Source of the DNA: Dicaeum eximium
Taxonomy: Eukaryota > Chordata > Aves > Passeriformes > Dicaeidae
Assembly (NCBI GenBank): GCA_013396995.1
Contig: VWZP01002663.1
Location: forward strand, 59,486-123,485
Reading direction: 5' to 3'
DNA length: 64,000 bases
Position 1 is the first letter of the stretch, and each line of letters starts with the position of its first letter. Both the position numbers and the translations under genes were made by a program. Below the pieces are notes generated by a model. The model did no database searches. It saw nothing but the letters and a program-made list of their open reading frames with translations, and was not told where the DNA came from. Of this stretch, positions 39,675-52,226 are shown one piece after another.

Positions 39675-40858
39675 ACCCACCGTAGGACAAGACCAGGTTA
39701 GCAACCATCCTCAGGAACTGAAGGCGCACAAGTCCATGGGACCCTAATGGTGCAGAAATCCACGGAACCTGATGAGATGCATTCTGAGGAAACAAGCCAC
39801 TATCCACCACATTTGAGAAGTTGCGGCAGTCTGGTGAAGTTCCCATTGACTGGAAAAGGGGAATTATAACCTCCATTAAAAAAAAGGGGGGAAGAAAAAT
39901 AAGACTACAGGCCAGTCATTCTCACCTCTGTGCCCACCAAGACAATGGAGCTCTTCCTGGAAACTGTGCTAAAACACATGGAATACAAGGAGGTGACTGG
40001 TGACAGCCAAAATGGCTTCACAAAGGGCAAATTATGCCCAATGAATCTGGCCCTCTATGATGGGATTACACTGTCATAGATGAGGAAAGAACAACTGATT
40101 TCACGTACTTGGACTTGTGCAAAACATCTGACATGGTCCTTGTCTCTAGATTGGAGAGACATGGATTTGATAGATGGACCAATCAGTGGATAGGGAATTG
40201 GCTGGATGGTTGCAGTCAAAGAGTTGCAGTCAAAACTCATGTCCAAGTGGACACCAGTGGTAGTAGTGGTGTTCCTCAGATGTTGGTTTTGGGACCACTA
40301 TTGTCTAACATTTTTGTCAGGGACATGGACAGTGGGACTGAGCACACCCTCAGGAAGTTTGGTGATGACACCAGGCTGTGTGCAGTCAAGACATCAGAGG
40401 GAAGGGATGACATCCTGAGGGAACGTGACAGGCTTGAGAGGGGGACCTGTGCAAACCTCATCAAACTCAACAAGGCTAAGTGTAAAGGTCTTGTACATCG
40501 GTCAGGGCAATCTCAAGCACAAGTACAGTCTAGGTGGAGAGTGGACAGAGAGAAGTCCTGAGAAGAATGAACTGGGGCTGTTGATGGGCTATATAAGACC
40601 TGGCACTTGAAGCCCAGAAAGCCAAACATGTCCTGGACTGCATCCAAAGCAGTGTGGCCAGGAGAAGAGGAAAGTGATACTCCCTATCTGCTCTGTTCTT
40701 GTGAAACCCCACCTGCAATGCTGCATCCAGCTCTGGTGCCCCCAGCACTAAAAGTACATGGACCTCCTGAATTGAGTCCAGAGGAGGGCTGGAGCACATT
40801 CACTGTGAGGACAGGCTGAGTGAGTTGGAGGTCTTCAGCCTGGAGAAGAGAAGATTCT
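39675..40858 (+). mobile_element. CR1 ORF2 reverse transcriptase domain (older host CR1), decayed
   Basis: Plus-strand frames, broken by shifts and stops, give the CR1 reverse transcriptase in order: KSMGP, LRQSGEVPIDWKRG (39815 on), a degraded ITSIKKKGG to DYRPVILTSVP block, then a 150-codon frame (40109-40561) with LERHGFDRWTNQWIGNWL and the GVPQ motif at 40268-40279. The catalytic FADD box reads FGDD at 40358-40369. The thumb follows after another frameshift and ends in VFSLEKRR at about 40850. The next base of the normal ORF is found at about 43058, so the element at 40859-43057 was inserted here. The copy cannot encode an active enzyme. Confidence 0.9.
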
Positions 40859-41859
40859 GGCGTGTTTCCTACAGGCCACCTGATCAGGAGGAGGAAACAA
40901 ATGAGGCCTTCTACAGACAGCTGGAGGCAGCCTCAAAGTCACAGGCCTTGGTTCTTGTATGGTACTTTAGCTACCCTGACAACTGCTGGAGAAGCATCAC
41001 AGCAAAGCACAGTTCATGAGATTCCTGGAAAGCACTAATGACAAGTGCCTGTCACAGGTAGTGGGGGATCCCACAAGGAATGTTGTGCTGCTCAACCTCA
41101 TACGAAAAAGTAGGGAAGGCCTTGTTGCAGATGTGAAGGCTGGGGGCAGCCTTGGCTGCAGTGACAATGAGATTATGAAGTTCAGCATCTAGAGGTGAGG
41201 AGGAAGCAGACTAACAACTAAGATTATAACCATGGAATTTTGGAATCTTATTGGAAGAATCCCATGCGAATAGGCTTTGCTGGAAATAGGAGTCAAAGAC
41301 AGTTGGTCTTCCTCCACGCTCAAGAATGATGCCTCCTGATGAGCAAGAAATTGGGCAAATGTGGCTAGGGACCTGCATGGATAAACAAGGAACTCTTGCC
41401 ATTAATTAAGAGTAAGCAGGAAATACACAGGAGATGGAAGCAGGATCTGGCCATTTGTAATGAATGAAGTAGAAATTACACAAAGAAAGCCAAGGCCCAT
41501 CTGGAATTAAATCTGGTCAAGGATGTCAAAGACAACAAGAAAGACTTCTTCAAATATATCAATAACGAAAGAAAAATAAGAATTATGTGGTCTTGTTGCT
41601 AAATGGAGGGAGGGACCCTGGTAGCAGAGAATGAAGAGAAGCCAGAAGAAGACATTTCACTGAATATCATCTTTGCTTCGGTCTTCACTGACAAGACCAG
41701 CCCTCAGGATTCTCTGGCCCAGGAGACCAGGGTAAAGCAATTTTGGAGTGAAGACTTTCCCTTAGTTAGGGGTAGAGACCACCTAGGCAAACTTGACATC
41801 CACAAGACCATACATCCTGATGGGATGCATCTACAAGTGCTGAGAGAGCTGGCAGACAC

Positions 41860-42113
41860 GGCTGCGAGGCTGCTCACAATGGAAGAAAGCAAATGTCCAC
41901 CTAATATTCAACAAGGGAAAGAATGAGAACCCAGGGAACTACCAGCCAGTCAGCCTCACCTTGATCCCTGGAAAGGTGATGGAGCACCTCATTCAGAAGG
42001 CTATCCACATGGGTGATCAGGAATAGTCAGCATGGATTCACTCAGTTAAATCCTCCTTGACCAACCTTTTTGCCATCTTTAATGAAACCACCACCTGGAT
42101 GGATGAGGGGAGA
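41860..42113. repeat. First copy of a 254-bp direct duplication ending at a single N
   Basis: Matches 42115-42368 at offset 255, with a single N at 42114 between them. As with the larger case, the first copy ends exactly at the N and the second begins right after it. The reading order of the CR1 RT (linker, RT start, then DEGRAVDIVYFDF-type palm) only makes sense with one copy, so the duplication is probably an unmerged contig overlap. Confidence 0.92.
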
Positions 42114-42114
42114 N
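42114..42114. other. Single N, contig junction
   Basis: One ambiguous base that sits exactly between the two copies of the 254-bp duplication. It is likely a placeholder for a contig join, not a sequencing ambiguity. Confidence 0.85.
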
Positions 42115-42368
42115 GGCTGCGAGGCTGCTCACAATGGAAGAAAGCAAATGTCCACCTAATATTCAACAAGGGAAAGAATGAGAACCCAGGGAACTACCAG
42201 CCAGTCAGCCTCACCTTGATCCCTGGAAAGGTGATGGAGCACCTCATTCAGAAGGCTATCCACATGGGTGATCAGGAATAGTCAGCATGGATTCACTCAG
42301 TTAAATCCTCCTTGACCAACCTTTTTGCCATCTTTAATGAAACCACCACCTGGATGGATGAGGGGAGA
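42115..42368. repeat. Second copy of the 254-bp direct duplication
   Basis: Same sequence as 41860-42113. It continues rightward into the RT palm of the nested CR1 (VDIVYFDF at about 42372 on), which the first copy cannot do because it ends at the N. Confidence 0.92.
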
Positions 42369-43057
42369 GCAGTGGATATTGTCTACTTCGACTTCAGTAG
42401 ATTTCCTTAGACAAACTCAGGGATGTGGGCTGGATGAGTGGACAGTGAGGTTGATCAAGAACTGGCTGAACAACAGACCCCAGAGAGTTAAAATCAGCAG
42501 CACAGGGTCTAGTTGGAGGCCTGTCCCTAGTGGTGTCCCTGTAGGTTCAATGCTGTACTGTTTAACTTACTCATCCATGCCTTGGATGAAGGCGCAGATG
42601 CCACCTCAGCAAATTCACTGACGATACAAAGCTGGGAAGAGTGGTCAATACCCCAAGTGCTGGACAGGCTGAGGGAGCTGGGCCTGTTCAGCCTCGAGAA
42701 GAGACAAGTGAGAGGGGACCTCATCAAGGTCTATCAGTATCTGAAGAGAGCTATCAAGACAATGGACCAGGTTCCTCAGAGGTGCCAAGCAGTAGGGTAA
42801 GAGGAAATGGGCACAAACTGATGCACAGGAAATTCCATCTGAACATGATGAAGAACTTTACTCCGTGGCTGACTGAGCACTGGAAGAAAACTGACCAGAG
42901 AGGTTGTGGAGTCTCCCCCACTGGAGATAATTTAAGAACTGCCTGGACACAATCCTGTGCCATGTGCCCCAGGACGTTCCTGCTTGAGCAGGGAGGCTGG
43001 AACACAGGATCCATTGTGGTTGGTCCCTTCCAACACAATCCATTTCGTGTATCTGTG

Positions 43058-43407
43058 ACCTTCTAGCAGACTTCAAGTACCTGAAGAGGGCCTAAAAGAA
43101 AGCAAGAGAGTGGCTTCTTACAAGAATGTGAAGAACGGGGTAGTGGCTTTAGACTGAAAAAGGGCAGGTTTAGATGAGATGGAAGAAAGAAATTCACTGT
43201 GAGGGTGGTGAGGCACTGGCACAAGTTGCCCAGAGAAGTTGTGGATGCCCCATCCCTGCAATTTCCAAGGCCAGGATGGGGCTTTGAGAAACCTGGCCTA
43301 GAAGACGATGTCCCTGCCCACAGCAGGGGGCTAGAAGCAGACAACCTTTGAAATTCCTTCCAACCCAAACCACTCCATCATTCTGTGATCTTGTGATTCT
43401 GTGAAGC
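43058..43407 (+). mobile_element. CR1 thumb and 3' UTR, right end of the older host CR1
   Basis: Starts with a GACCTTCTAGCAGACTTC-like block that normally follows the LEKRR thumb motif, then YLKRA, a degraded C-terminal region and the 3' UTR. It ends in TTCTGTGATCTTGTGATTCT-type octamers at about 43381-43401. The start continues exactly where the RT-bearing fragment breaks off at about 40858, so I infer they are two halves of one element. The frame is full of stops. Confidence 0.88.
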
Positions 43408-43664
43408 AGTAACACATAAACTAAGCATGCACAAAACCACATCTTTTTCTCTTCCTCTATTTTACTAACAAAATATACCAAGATCTGAAAATACATTTAA
43501 GATTATTTGTATATTCTGTGGCAATTTAGAGTAACACTTTAAAATCAGGTATGACTTAGGAAGAACTCCAAAAGTTCCTAAACCACTGCAATAAAAACCT
43601 GAACTACATAGCCTAGTCATCCCAAAAATGTACCTCTGAACTTCTCCCACCCTATTTCTTGGAA
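43408..43664. other. Spacer between CR1 pieces
   Basis: About 250 bases of AT-rich sequence with no recognised feature. Confidence 0.5.
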
Positions 43665-43858
43665 TTGAGCAAGGACAAACACAAATTCTTGTACCTGAGA
43701 TGGACTAATCCTTTGGAGAGACTGGGCACTGTCTACTGAGGGCACACTTCTGAAACAGAGCTGGGGGTCTGGGCAGAAAAGTGGTCTAAACATGAGCCAA
43801 CAGTTAGCCTTGGCAACAAGGAAGGCCAAGAATATCCTGGGATATGTCTACAGGCTAA
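43665..43858 (+). mobile_element. Short CR1 ORF2 fragment (post-palm region)
   Basis: The stretch around 43755-43850 encodes, with frameshifts, the CR1 segment that normally reads LGVxVDxKLNMSQQ followed by LATRKAKNILGYV; the MSQQ-LALATRKAKNILGYV part is clear. The upstream part resembles the preceding region only loosely. No 3' tail is present, so it is an internal fragment, perhaps a remnant of another copy in the same array. Confidence 0.65.
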
Positions 43859-46659
43859 GATCCCACTAATAAGCTTTATTCACCTTCAGCCAGCACTTTC
43901 AGGAATTCGCATCCTGAACAGTTTTGTATCCCCACTACCAAAAAGCAATAAATTAAGGTGATAAAAGTAACTTTAGGTTGATTCAGCAATACTGAAACAC
44001 AGAATTTCCCACAGTAATAGCAAATCCCGCATTTTTATACATTCATCAGGACAAGAAATACGAAGAACCTCCCCTTACATAAACGAACAAAGTGAGTCAG
44101 AAGGTCAGTTTACTCTTACAAAGGGAAATAATTTGGCCTTGTGAAGATGGTTTAACAACAGAAAAGCTGGTGGAGACCTTTCAAAAAAGTGTGCTTCTGA
44201 GGACAAAGGAAAGAGTACTAGGAGTACTGCAAAGTCAAGCATAGCTTAAAATGGCCTCTGAATTCCGGGCACATATNGCATGGCAATGAAAATACAGCAG
44301 TGTTAGCAGAGGCAGAGACTATTTTTAAGAACAAAAAGGGCTGAATTGTTTTCCTTAAACTCAAGTACCAAAAAATGCAGGATCAATTTTAAGTACATAT
44401 AAATCAACCTAATTGTCTGAATAATCCATTAGGTGGTGCTTTTAAAGAAAATTTCCTTGCTTGGAGTCTGAGCTCCCTAAAAAAGAGTAGTACAGGCAGG
44501 GTTAGACAGGATCAGCCCACAGAGGAAGGTGTAGAAAAGCCTCTCTGTCACCTGCCAATGGCACAGCAGTGCTCTTCCTCACGTGTGCACAAAAACTAAA
44601 AAAATACAAAAAACTTTGAAAAAGGGGGAAAGTCAGTATATTTTAGAAGTCTCCTTTTTGTCACCACATTTGTGACAAAGCTAACAGGAAGAAAGTCCAC
44701 ACATGTTCCACTACCCCATCACCAGACAGGCACTTCCCTTATGCTGCAAAAGGCCAAATCCTCCCAAAAAATCAAAATGGGAAAACACATGTATGCTCTC
44801 ATTCTCTCTCTCAGGAGCTCTTACAGATTTTGCAATACCTCAGACAAATTTCTAGAACACCTGGCAAAAATATATAAAATCTGTTTCTTCCTTTCTCCTC
44901 AGCTAGCTGTAAGTTGGGTTGCATCAACTCCACCCCTTCAAAAAAGGTGGAAACACTACATTCTTCATTTTTAGCACCTTTCTCATTTTCAAGAGATAAA
45001 TGTCTTAGCACAACTAAGGGAGAAAGAGTCTCTATAACAAGCAGAGCCATTGATTTTAAGTTCCCTTATTTACAGTCAACAGGAGAATCAAATAGACTGG
45101 ACACTGCTAAGAGAACACAATGGGTTTGGTAACATGCCCGGTCTTTGTACACAGTAGGAAGTGGGTATACTTAGGCTCCTCAGCACAAATACAATAAAAA
45201 AAAGAATAGAGATATATCTGCTGTATCTTAAAACATCCTTTTCAAGTAGCTTTTTCTTCAGGGATACTACTGTGTGATACTTCCATGTATTATATAATGG
45301 CAAGTACTGAAATCAAAGAAATATTTGCTTACTTCAAGAAGGTTTGCATGACCAATTATGTCACTATGAATAGAAATAATGCATTCAATGGGTTCTTTGT
45401 CTTTTGCTACCAGTGCAGAACAACATAATATAAAATTTTTTAAAAGTACTGTTTCATAGGCGTCATTAAGGCTACCTTCAGAAATAACAGCAAAAGAAGA
45501 AGGAGAAAGTATGTTCTCTAGGGATACACTGATAGTAGGGTAAAAAAACCCTCACAGATAAAACCGCCCACTAAATGAATGAGAATGCTGAACACCATAG
45601 GAAGCTAACAGCTCAAGATATACAACAGATTTTTTAAAACATTTTTCTCAGGCTCATTATTTTCCCCTTTCACACAAACCTACAAAAGAAAAAAATTCCA
45701 GTTTTCCTTTATGTATTATCTACCTAATTTTTTCAATCTAGAAGATCATGCTACATACCTATATGTATGTAATTTAAAGCAAATTTAAAAGAGTCATACA
45801 GAGCAGCTTAACTTACAAGCTGTTTCAGAGAGAACAGAAGAAAAAAATCCTTTTTCATACTACAAAAATATTTTCCCTTAATACACCTGTCCTGAAGTTC
45901 ACACTTAATAAAAGCCAGATGTATTTCTAATACACTGATCCCTGCTCTTAATGCCAATTTTCCCAGTGCACCACCTTAACCAAGAAAGCAGCACAACATA
46001 GTTTTATACATCATTAAAATGTTTAAACCAAACTATACATTTTTATAATCCTAGCAATTCTCACAAAACTAAGCAGAATAAGTACAGAAGCATTAAGAGA
46101 CCTGCACTGCGGATGAAAGATCCCTCTTAGCCTTATACCTAATACAATAACACTGAATGGTAAATAAATCAAATTACATTTCTTAAACAAGCCAGTCATT
46201 ACCAACAAAATGCAAAAGTTACAAACCAAAGCAAAAATACACAAATTTGGCTTTAGTAAAGTTATTACCCAAAACTTGATTTGGCTTATAAGGTTTGTTT
46301 CAGCTAAGCATAAATCTTTATTTGAAGTTAGTAACACAGAACATCAGCCATGAGCCTGATCTCACATTCACTGGAATCAGTGGGAGTTCTTATCTTTAGC
46401 ATTATCCATGAGGATAAAAGGACATAAATTGTTTATTTTAAAGGCAGTGTAAAAGCTCTTAACAAGTTCACTTTACAACATGCTTCCTGAGTCCCATATC
46501 TGAGTCACAGAGACTACAAAGCAAAATGGCAAGTCCCCTTTCCATAGCTCCACCATGAGTGACACCACAGCCAGTGCTTCAGTCTTGCTCAGTACAACCC
46601 TCTACCAACCCAAGGCAGCCTAAGCTTTGCAGCAGTATCTCTACTAAGTACATCTTCAG
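43859..46659. other. Unique non-coding DNA with one ambiguous base
   Basis: AT-rich, no recognised repeat or gene. A single N at 44277 is not flanked by a duplication that I can see. Frames reach about 100 codons (for example plus 44672-44974, minus 46023-46337) without family resemblance. Confidence 0.5.
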
Positions 46660-47040
46660 CCACTAAAACTGCTCCTTGGCTCTGATTTGGACACAGAGCT
46701 GCTCCAGCTGGCCACCACAGAGAAGAACTAGACAAGAAGTGATTCAGAAAGCAGCTTCACCCTGGGGCGAGCACTGCCTACCAGCCTGTTGCCAGCACGC
46801 AGATGATGAGAGGAACAGGTCCCATGGGCAGCCCAGTGACCCCTGGGCGCAGGCAAGCTCCAGGTTAACACCACTGCAGCAGGGGAATGCCACAGGCACA
46901 CTGGCAAGCACACTGCTCCAACACGGACTGATGGCACCAGGCTGGGCTGAAACACACTTGTGGGCCCCCAGGCAAGAGCACAGGCAGGACCCAGAGGAGG
47001 CTGAGGCAGTGGGCGCCCTGGAGCCCTGACATGCAGCTGC
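46660..47040. other. GC-richer patch with a 117-codon frame of unknown meaning
   Basis: A GC-rich island in AT-rich surroundings. It holds a plus-strand frame at 46676-47029 (117 codons, rich in Gln, Ala, Trp and Cys, no known domain, no signal peptide). The minus strand is also open for 75 and 60 codons across it. I counted only a handful of CpG dinucleotides, so it is not a CpG island. The frame is probably a by-product of composition; a decayed gene copy cannot be excluded. Confidence 0.35.
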
Positions 47041-50000
47041 TAATCAAATACTCTAACCAGTGGCACGCTCCTTAGCAGTGAGCTAGAATCACTCGGCAAG
47101 CTCTGGCTATTCCTCCTAAATGTCAGCTGGCTTATTAAGTAACAACTTCTGATGAGTATTTATTAGCATTTGAATTATTGCTCCCAGATTACCATACACT
47201 GGCCTGCAAAATCCTAAATTTACAAACAAAGCTGTCTCCTGGCAGAAGTGGAAGAGAATGTCTCCAAGGGAGACAAGTCACTTATCTTTTCCTGAAGGTC
47301 TAGAGATGGCAACTGTGGAGTTTTGTTATGTCATAAGCAATTAACAAATTCTTTTATTTAATCTGTACCACACATGCTCTTTAAAGCAACAGCTGCAGGG
47401 TTTCTTTGGTTTTCAATCCCACACCTCCTTCTCCAGCCAAAGTTATAGTCAAGAGTATCACAACGGTGACATGACTATTACAAATCAATGAAACAATCAT
47501 TAGACTGCCCAAATTGCCTGATAACATTCCTGCTTTTTCCAGTCATGTGGCATTATGACTGAATTAGGAACCCATTTGTTTTGTGGTTTCATTCTAAAAA
47601 AAAGAAAAGGCTTAAGCACCATCCTTCTCTCCCTCCCAAATAAAACCAGACCTGCTTTAACCTTGAACTTTCCTTATATTTTAGACAAGATATCTAACAA
47701 AGCAACCAAACAGAGAACTTGGGCCCAACTTACTGAGGCACTAACAAGCTGTTAAGAGTTCTCAAAATACAAATTCAAACTTCTCTGTGGTGTCAGGAAA
47801 ACAAAATTGTTTACTCTATGCATATATTCCACATTGAACTAACTTCCACGCCTTCTTCACAGCTTTCATGTACATTGAAGCAATAAAAATATACACACAA
47901 ACAGCAGTTTATCAAATTAAAGCACCCAGAGGTATAAAACTGTGACCTCCTTCCACTGAAAAGCTTTTTAATCCTGCAAGACTTCAGTGATTCATGCAAT
48001 GATTTTGCTAAGTGACACAATCTTGAGCTTAGGCCATCCAATTTGATGTCAAAGCAAACTTCCTTATATCAATAGTTTAACTGGACATTATCCACCTAAC
48101 ACACCTATCATGCACTCAAGACCTTAATTCAAGACTAAAAATATTACATATTAATTACACATTAAACTGTATTCAGCTCTTCTACAGCTCATGTCTCAGA
48201 ACCCTTCTTCAGTCTTGAAAAAAACAAAACCCAAAATCCAAAACTCAAACCCAGTGTAAGAAAAACTAAATAAGGATGAGACTCTGAGCAACATTATATA
48301 TGCCTTTGTTGAGCATTTCAGTAGAATCATATTATAGAAATGAAAATCCTTACTCAAGTCCTATCTGCCCAGTCTTCCAGCTTTGGAGAACACCCTGCAT
48401 TTTCTGCAGACTTCCTGAGCCATTTCCATCCAGCATGCTTTTTCAGCTGGAGCTTACAAACCCACAAAGAGGCACTCCTCTGATGCTTACCCAAGGAAGA
48501 GGAAACGAGCTAGCCACTGCTTGTTAAGCATTAAAGAGCGTATTTAATTTGCAGATGGAAGAATTAACTAGACCTGAGGATGGTGGGAATTGAAGAGCAA
48601 CAAAAATATATTAATTGTATTTTTGTATACCACAGTGATGCTTTTTAATGCCTTTTAAATGTTTGTCATTTTAAGCTTTTTCTGAAGTGAATTTACTTAA
48701 ACACTGCTAGAGAAACAACCTTTTCAGAAATGTTCTGGCAATACAAACAGAAAATCCAGGTTTAATTTTTCCTGAAGTCAATAATGTCCTCTTCAAAGAC
48801 TGTCACACTATGCATTTTGTAGGAAGTTGTAAATATCCGTTAAACTCTTCTAAATATTTTTTAAATTATTATTTAACAGCAATTTCTGAGTAAAATTGAG
48901 ATACAAGTTCTTGACCATCTGAAAGAGCAAGATTTTGACAACAACCTTCAAGAAAAAGAGCAGAGATAAGAAAGCTCTCCAGTTCTATGTCAGAGGCTGA
49001 TGACATGATGAAACAAATTCACATAATTAACGAAATTAACAAATTAACAAAACATAATATGGGGAACAACACAAGCATAACAAGGGAACAAACTCCCTTG
49101 CTAAAGGCCCTCTCATCCAAAGATCTTTTCTTAAGTATATTAGCATGCCTCCCACTCACCTCTCAGCAAAAACGTATTAAACAGCTTGAAGCTGTCTCAA
49201 GCCCCTATGTAAAACTAAGACATGCGATCTAAACCCATTTAAAAGATTCCCAAAGTATTATTTGTCAAAAATGCTGTTTCTCATTAGAGTTCTACTAGCA
49301 CCATACAGACCTATTATCTGCATCCCAGGCTTTTGATTATTAATGGCAGAAGACAACTACATTTATTAAGTCTTGATAATGTACACAATGTCTACACTGA
49401 CGACATCCACAAAGCCTTGTTTAAAGAACATGAAAGACTTAGCCACTTATTTTATTCTAGACAAAGGCTAAAAAACAAGATATGGGAGTATAAAGATGTT
49501 TATTTTGAATGTTATTATCTCTTTCTTTTTTCTGCAAAGCATATAAACAAAATAATATCAGTGAAAGAAAGTTATTTTGAAAGAAAACATGAAAATTTAA
49601 GGTCAAGCAGACCTCCCCAAAAACAAAGAAAAGCAAGAAATTGGTCACTTCACAAAGCACAAGCAAAACAGCCCTAGGAAATCCATATGAAAGATTTGTT
49701 TAAAGAATATATAAACTATGGTCTAAGCTTCACAGATGTCTCCAAAAGTCAAGCTAAGAGACAACATGTCTCTGGAACATAACAAACATTTCTGAAAGTT
49801 CCTTTTGTTCTCTCCATTTCTCAAAACACTGTATTTTGCTATCTTAGTAGGAATTAACATTTTAATTGGCCTTGGCCATTTGCTTACTACCAGAACAAAC
49901 ATAATGATGAAGGTGAAGGTGAGAAGTTAAGGAACAGCCAATGAGGCAGTTAGGCAGAGAACTCTGTGGGAGGCAGGAAAATGCATTATTACTATTCTCC

Positions 50001-52226
50001 TCATGCCCCATTTCAAGTTTTGGGGGCAACTCTTATTTTCAAGCCAAAAAACATACACAGCTGAGTTCATAGCCTTTTTAACCTTTCAATATAAGGCTAA
50101 ACATCTAAGAGGTTTAAAAACTTTCCAGGAACTACTATAAACCCTGAAATATGACATAATCTTGTCTGCTTAATCGACTTAATCAGATTTAAGAAGCAAT
50201 AAATTTGTTAGATTCTCTCTGCACACCCCCACTCCCTTTTTATTTTCAAGGTTCAGGAAGGCAAATTATTTCCAGGCTACACAGGATCAAGTAGCTGAAA
50301 ATAATTACATATATGTAAGCTACACATTTTGTCAACAGATTCAATTCGACAGCAGCAGAAAATGCAGATTCCTATAAGGAGGTGCTATTTTTCTAGACCT
50401 ATACATACTTCAAAGAGGGCAATCACACAAGGAATAAGTATCAATAGCTCTTTTTCCATGAGTTTTCTTATCAAGTAGGAAAAATATTAAACTATTTCCA
50501 AGAACAAGAATCCAGTGATTCCTTAGGTCTCAGTGACCTTCCAGTGCACTGATCCATAATAAGAACTCTGTAAAGCTGAAGCTCTAAGTTCCAGAGTCCC
50601 CAAATAGTGATCCTTTGTCCCTCAAAACTAGCTATCTGAAGTAGTTGTATGAGCTGTGTTTTTAAGTGATTTTTCCAATGAATGCTAAGGTTTAGAACAC
50701 GAGTAGGTTTTCTGACATAATTGCTTTCTTATGGTTTTCCAGCAATTGAACATGGACTTTAAATCTCTTACAGGCAAAGCTGGCTGGTTTAAGTAATGGT
50801 TTTTGAAAGCACACAAATGATATGCAGCTACTCCTCAGTATCCTTTACAGCACCAAAAGAGCTCTCAAATAAATGAAAATTTAACATACATACACAATCT
50901 CTCTTCCATATTCATCCACATAATATAGTCCAGCTCCATTCAGGTGGTCCCCTAAGGTTTTGGCTCTCTAGAAAGAGTTAAACATCTGAAACAGACCCTT
51001 GTCTTGTTCATATATTAGTGCTGTTTTCAAAGGGCTGTTCAGAGAATGAAGACTGAGAACAATGCAAATTCTCTACTCCATGCTCAACTAACAAAGCATC
51101 TAATCAGTTCCCACTGAGTTCCAGTTCATTTCGTGTCCAGATGTAAGTGATTAACAGTACATTGTTTGAAACTTAATTCCACATCTGTTCTTCTGTGGGA
51201 CTTGGAAAACAGATGAAGTTTTCTGACAATTGTTTGCAGAGTAGATAATCGTAAGCATGTGTAATAGTATCCCGAAGTGCAAAACATCATGAGTCTAAGA
51301 AGCTCTTTTTGCTGAATGTTTTTGTTGCTTTTCTAAGTAAGATAAAAAAATAAGATGCTCTCGGATGGAAATTATTAATACATGCTTAAGAAGTCATCCT
51401 CTATAACGAAAAAGGCAAAGCAAAATCCAGACTTTCTTCCTAAAGGTCATCATTTCACATCCCAGTATTTTACCCAGACAGCAAAAATTCATTTTATGGC
51501 CTATTAGGTAACTTCTGAAAGTTATGCAGAAGTGGCAAATTCCTGCAGAACTACAAAACACAAAATACCTCGTTTTGTCATGGAACACTGCAGTAGTGAG
51601 AGAACGTTCCAGGCTGTTACAGTATGACAGTCAGCATCTTTTGAACAGATCACAGATTTAAGTGATATGTGGGAATTTTCTTTGATCCCTAGAAAATGTG
51701 GATAAGCATAGAAAGGAAGACTAGATAGCAACTCTTCACTATATTTGTCAAAACAAGTGCAGACAGCATCAACACATATTGGGAAATGTTAGGCTCAAGA
51801 AAGCACTTTTTCTACGCAAGACACAGTTATACTGAAGAAATCTGCCACAGTTTGCTCTGGATGTTTAATTCCATATTTGCTCAAGAAATGATGGAACAAA
51901 TTACAAAAGAAATGATCCACTGATAGCCATTAAATGTAACAAGTGCTTTCCCCAGTAAGTTCTCAAGACGAAGAGCAGTAGAAACCATGAAAACAGCAGT
52001 CCAAATTTCCTCTGTATTTTAGGCAACTGGCTATTACCAGATAATTATAACTACTTTATTTATGGCCTTACTATAGCACCTTGGACTTTCATCTAACCTC
52101 CACATACAAGCGCAAGTTACATTATCCACACTGATTGAGAAAAATTCACAGGGAGGGCTCAGGGTAGATGAAAGACACTGTTTTTAAAAAGTCTGTTCTA
52201 ATTAATTCTGGGATTAAAGTAAACTA
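47041..52226. other. Unique non-coding DNA, no gene seen
   Basis: No transposon or gene was recognised. The part at 47090-47260 has a balanced composition and homeodomain-like ATTA motifs suggestive of a conserved element. A 114-codon frame at 49333-49677 (plus) is Lys- and Tyr-rich with no family match. Confidence 0.5.

Larger units (their letters stand above)
40859..43057 (+). mobile_element. CR1 LINE, endonuclease to 3' tail, nested and decayed
   Basis: A 5'-truncated but long CR1. It starts in the endonuclease at YRPPDQEEETNEAFYRQ (40870 on), where the GDFN catalytic motif has become WYFS (40960-40971) and the SDH motif reads SDN (40160 plus 1 kb, codon at 41166-41168). The linker follows (KAKAHLELNL, KDVKDNKKDFFKYI at about 41480-41570). 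The RT is joined to it with an internal deletion before WKKANVHLIFNKG. It continues through WTVRLIKNWLNN, a changed GVPVGS motif, an FTDD box at 42614-42625, then a deletion to the thumb (RELGLFSLEKR, about 42670). The end is a 3' UTR with a CTTCCAACACAATCCATTTC-type tail. A 254-bp segment is duplicated inside it by the assembly. Confidence 0.9.

Noticed and set aside
46660..47040. CpG island promoter
   Set aside because: GC is raised but CpG dinucleotides are few.
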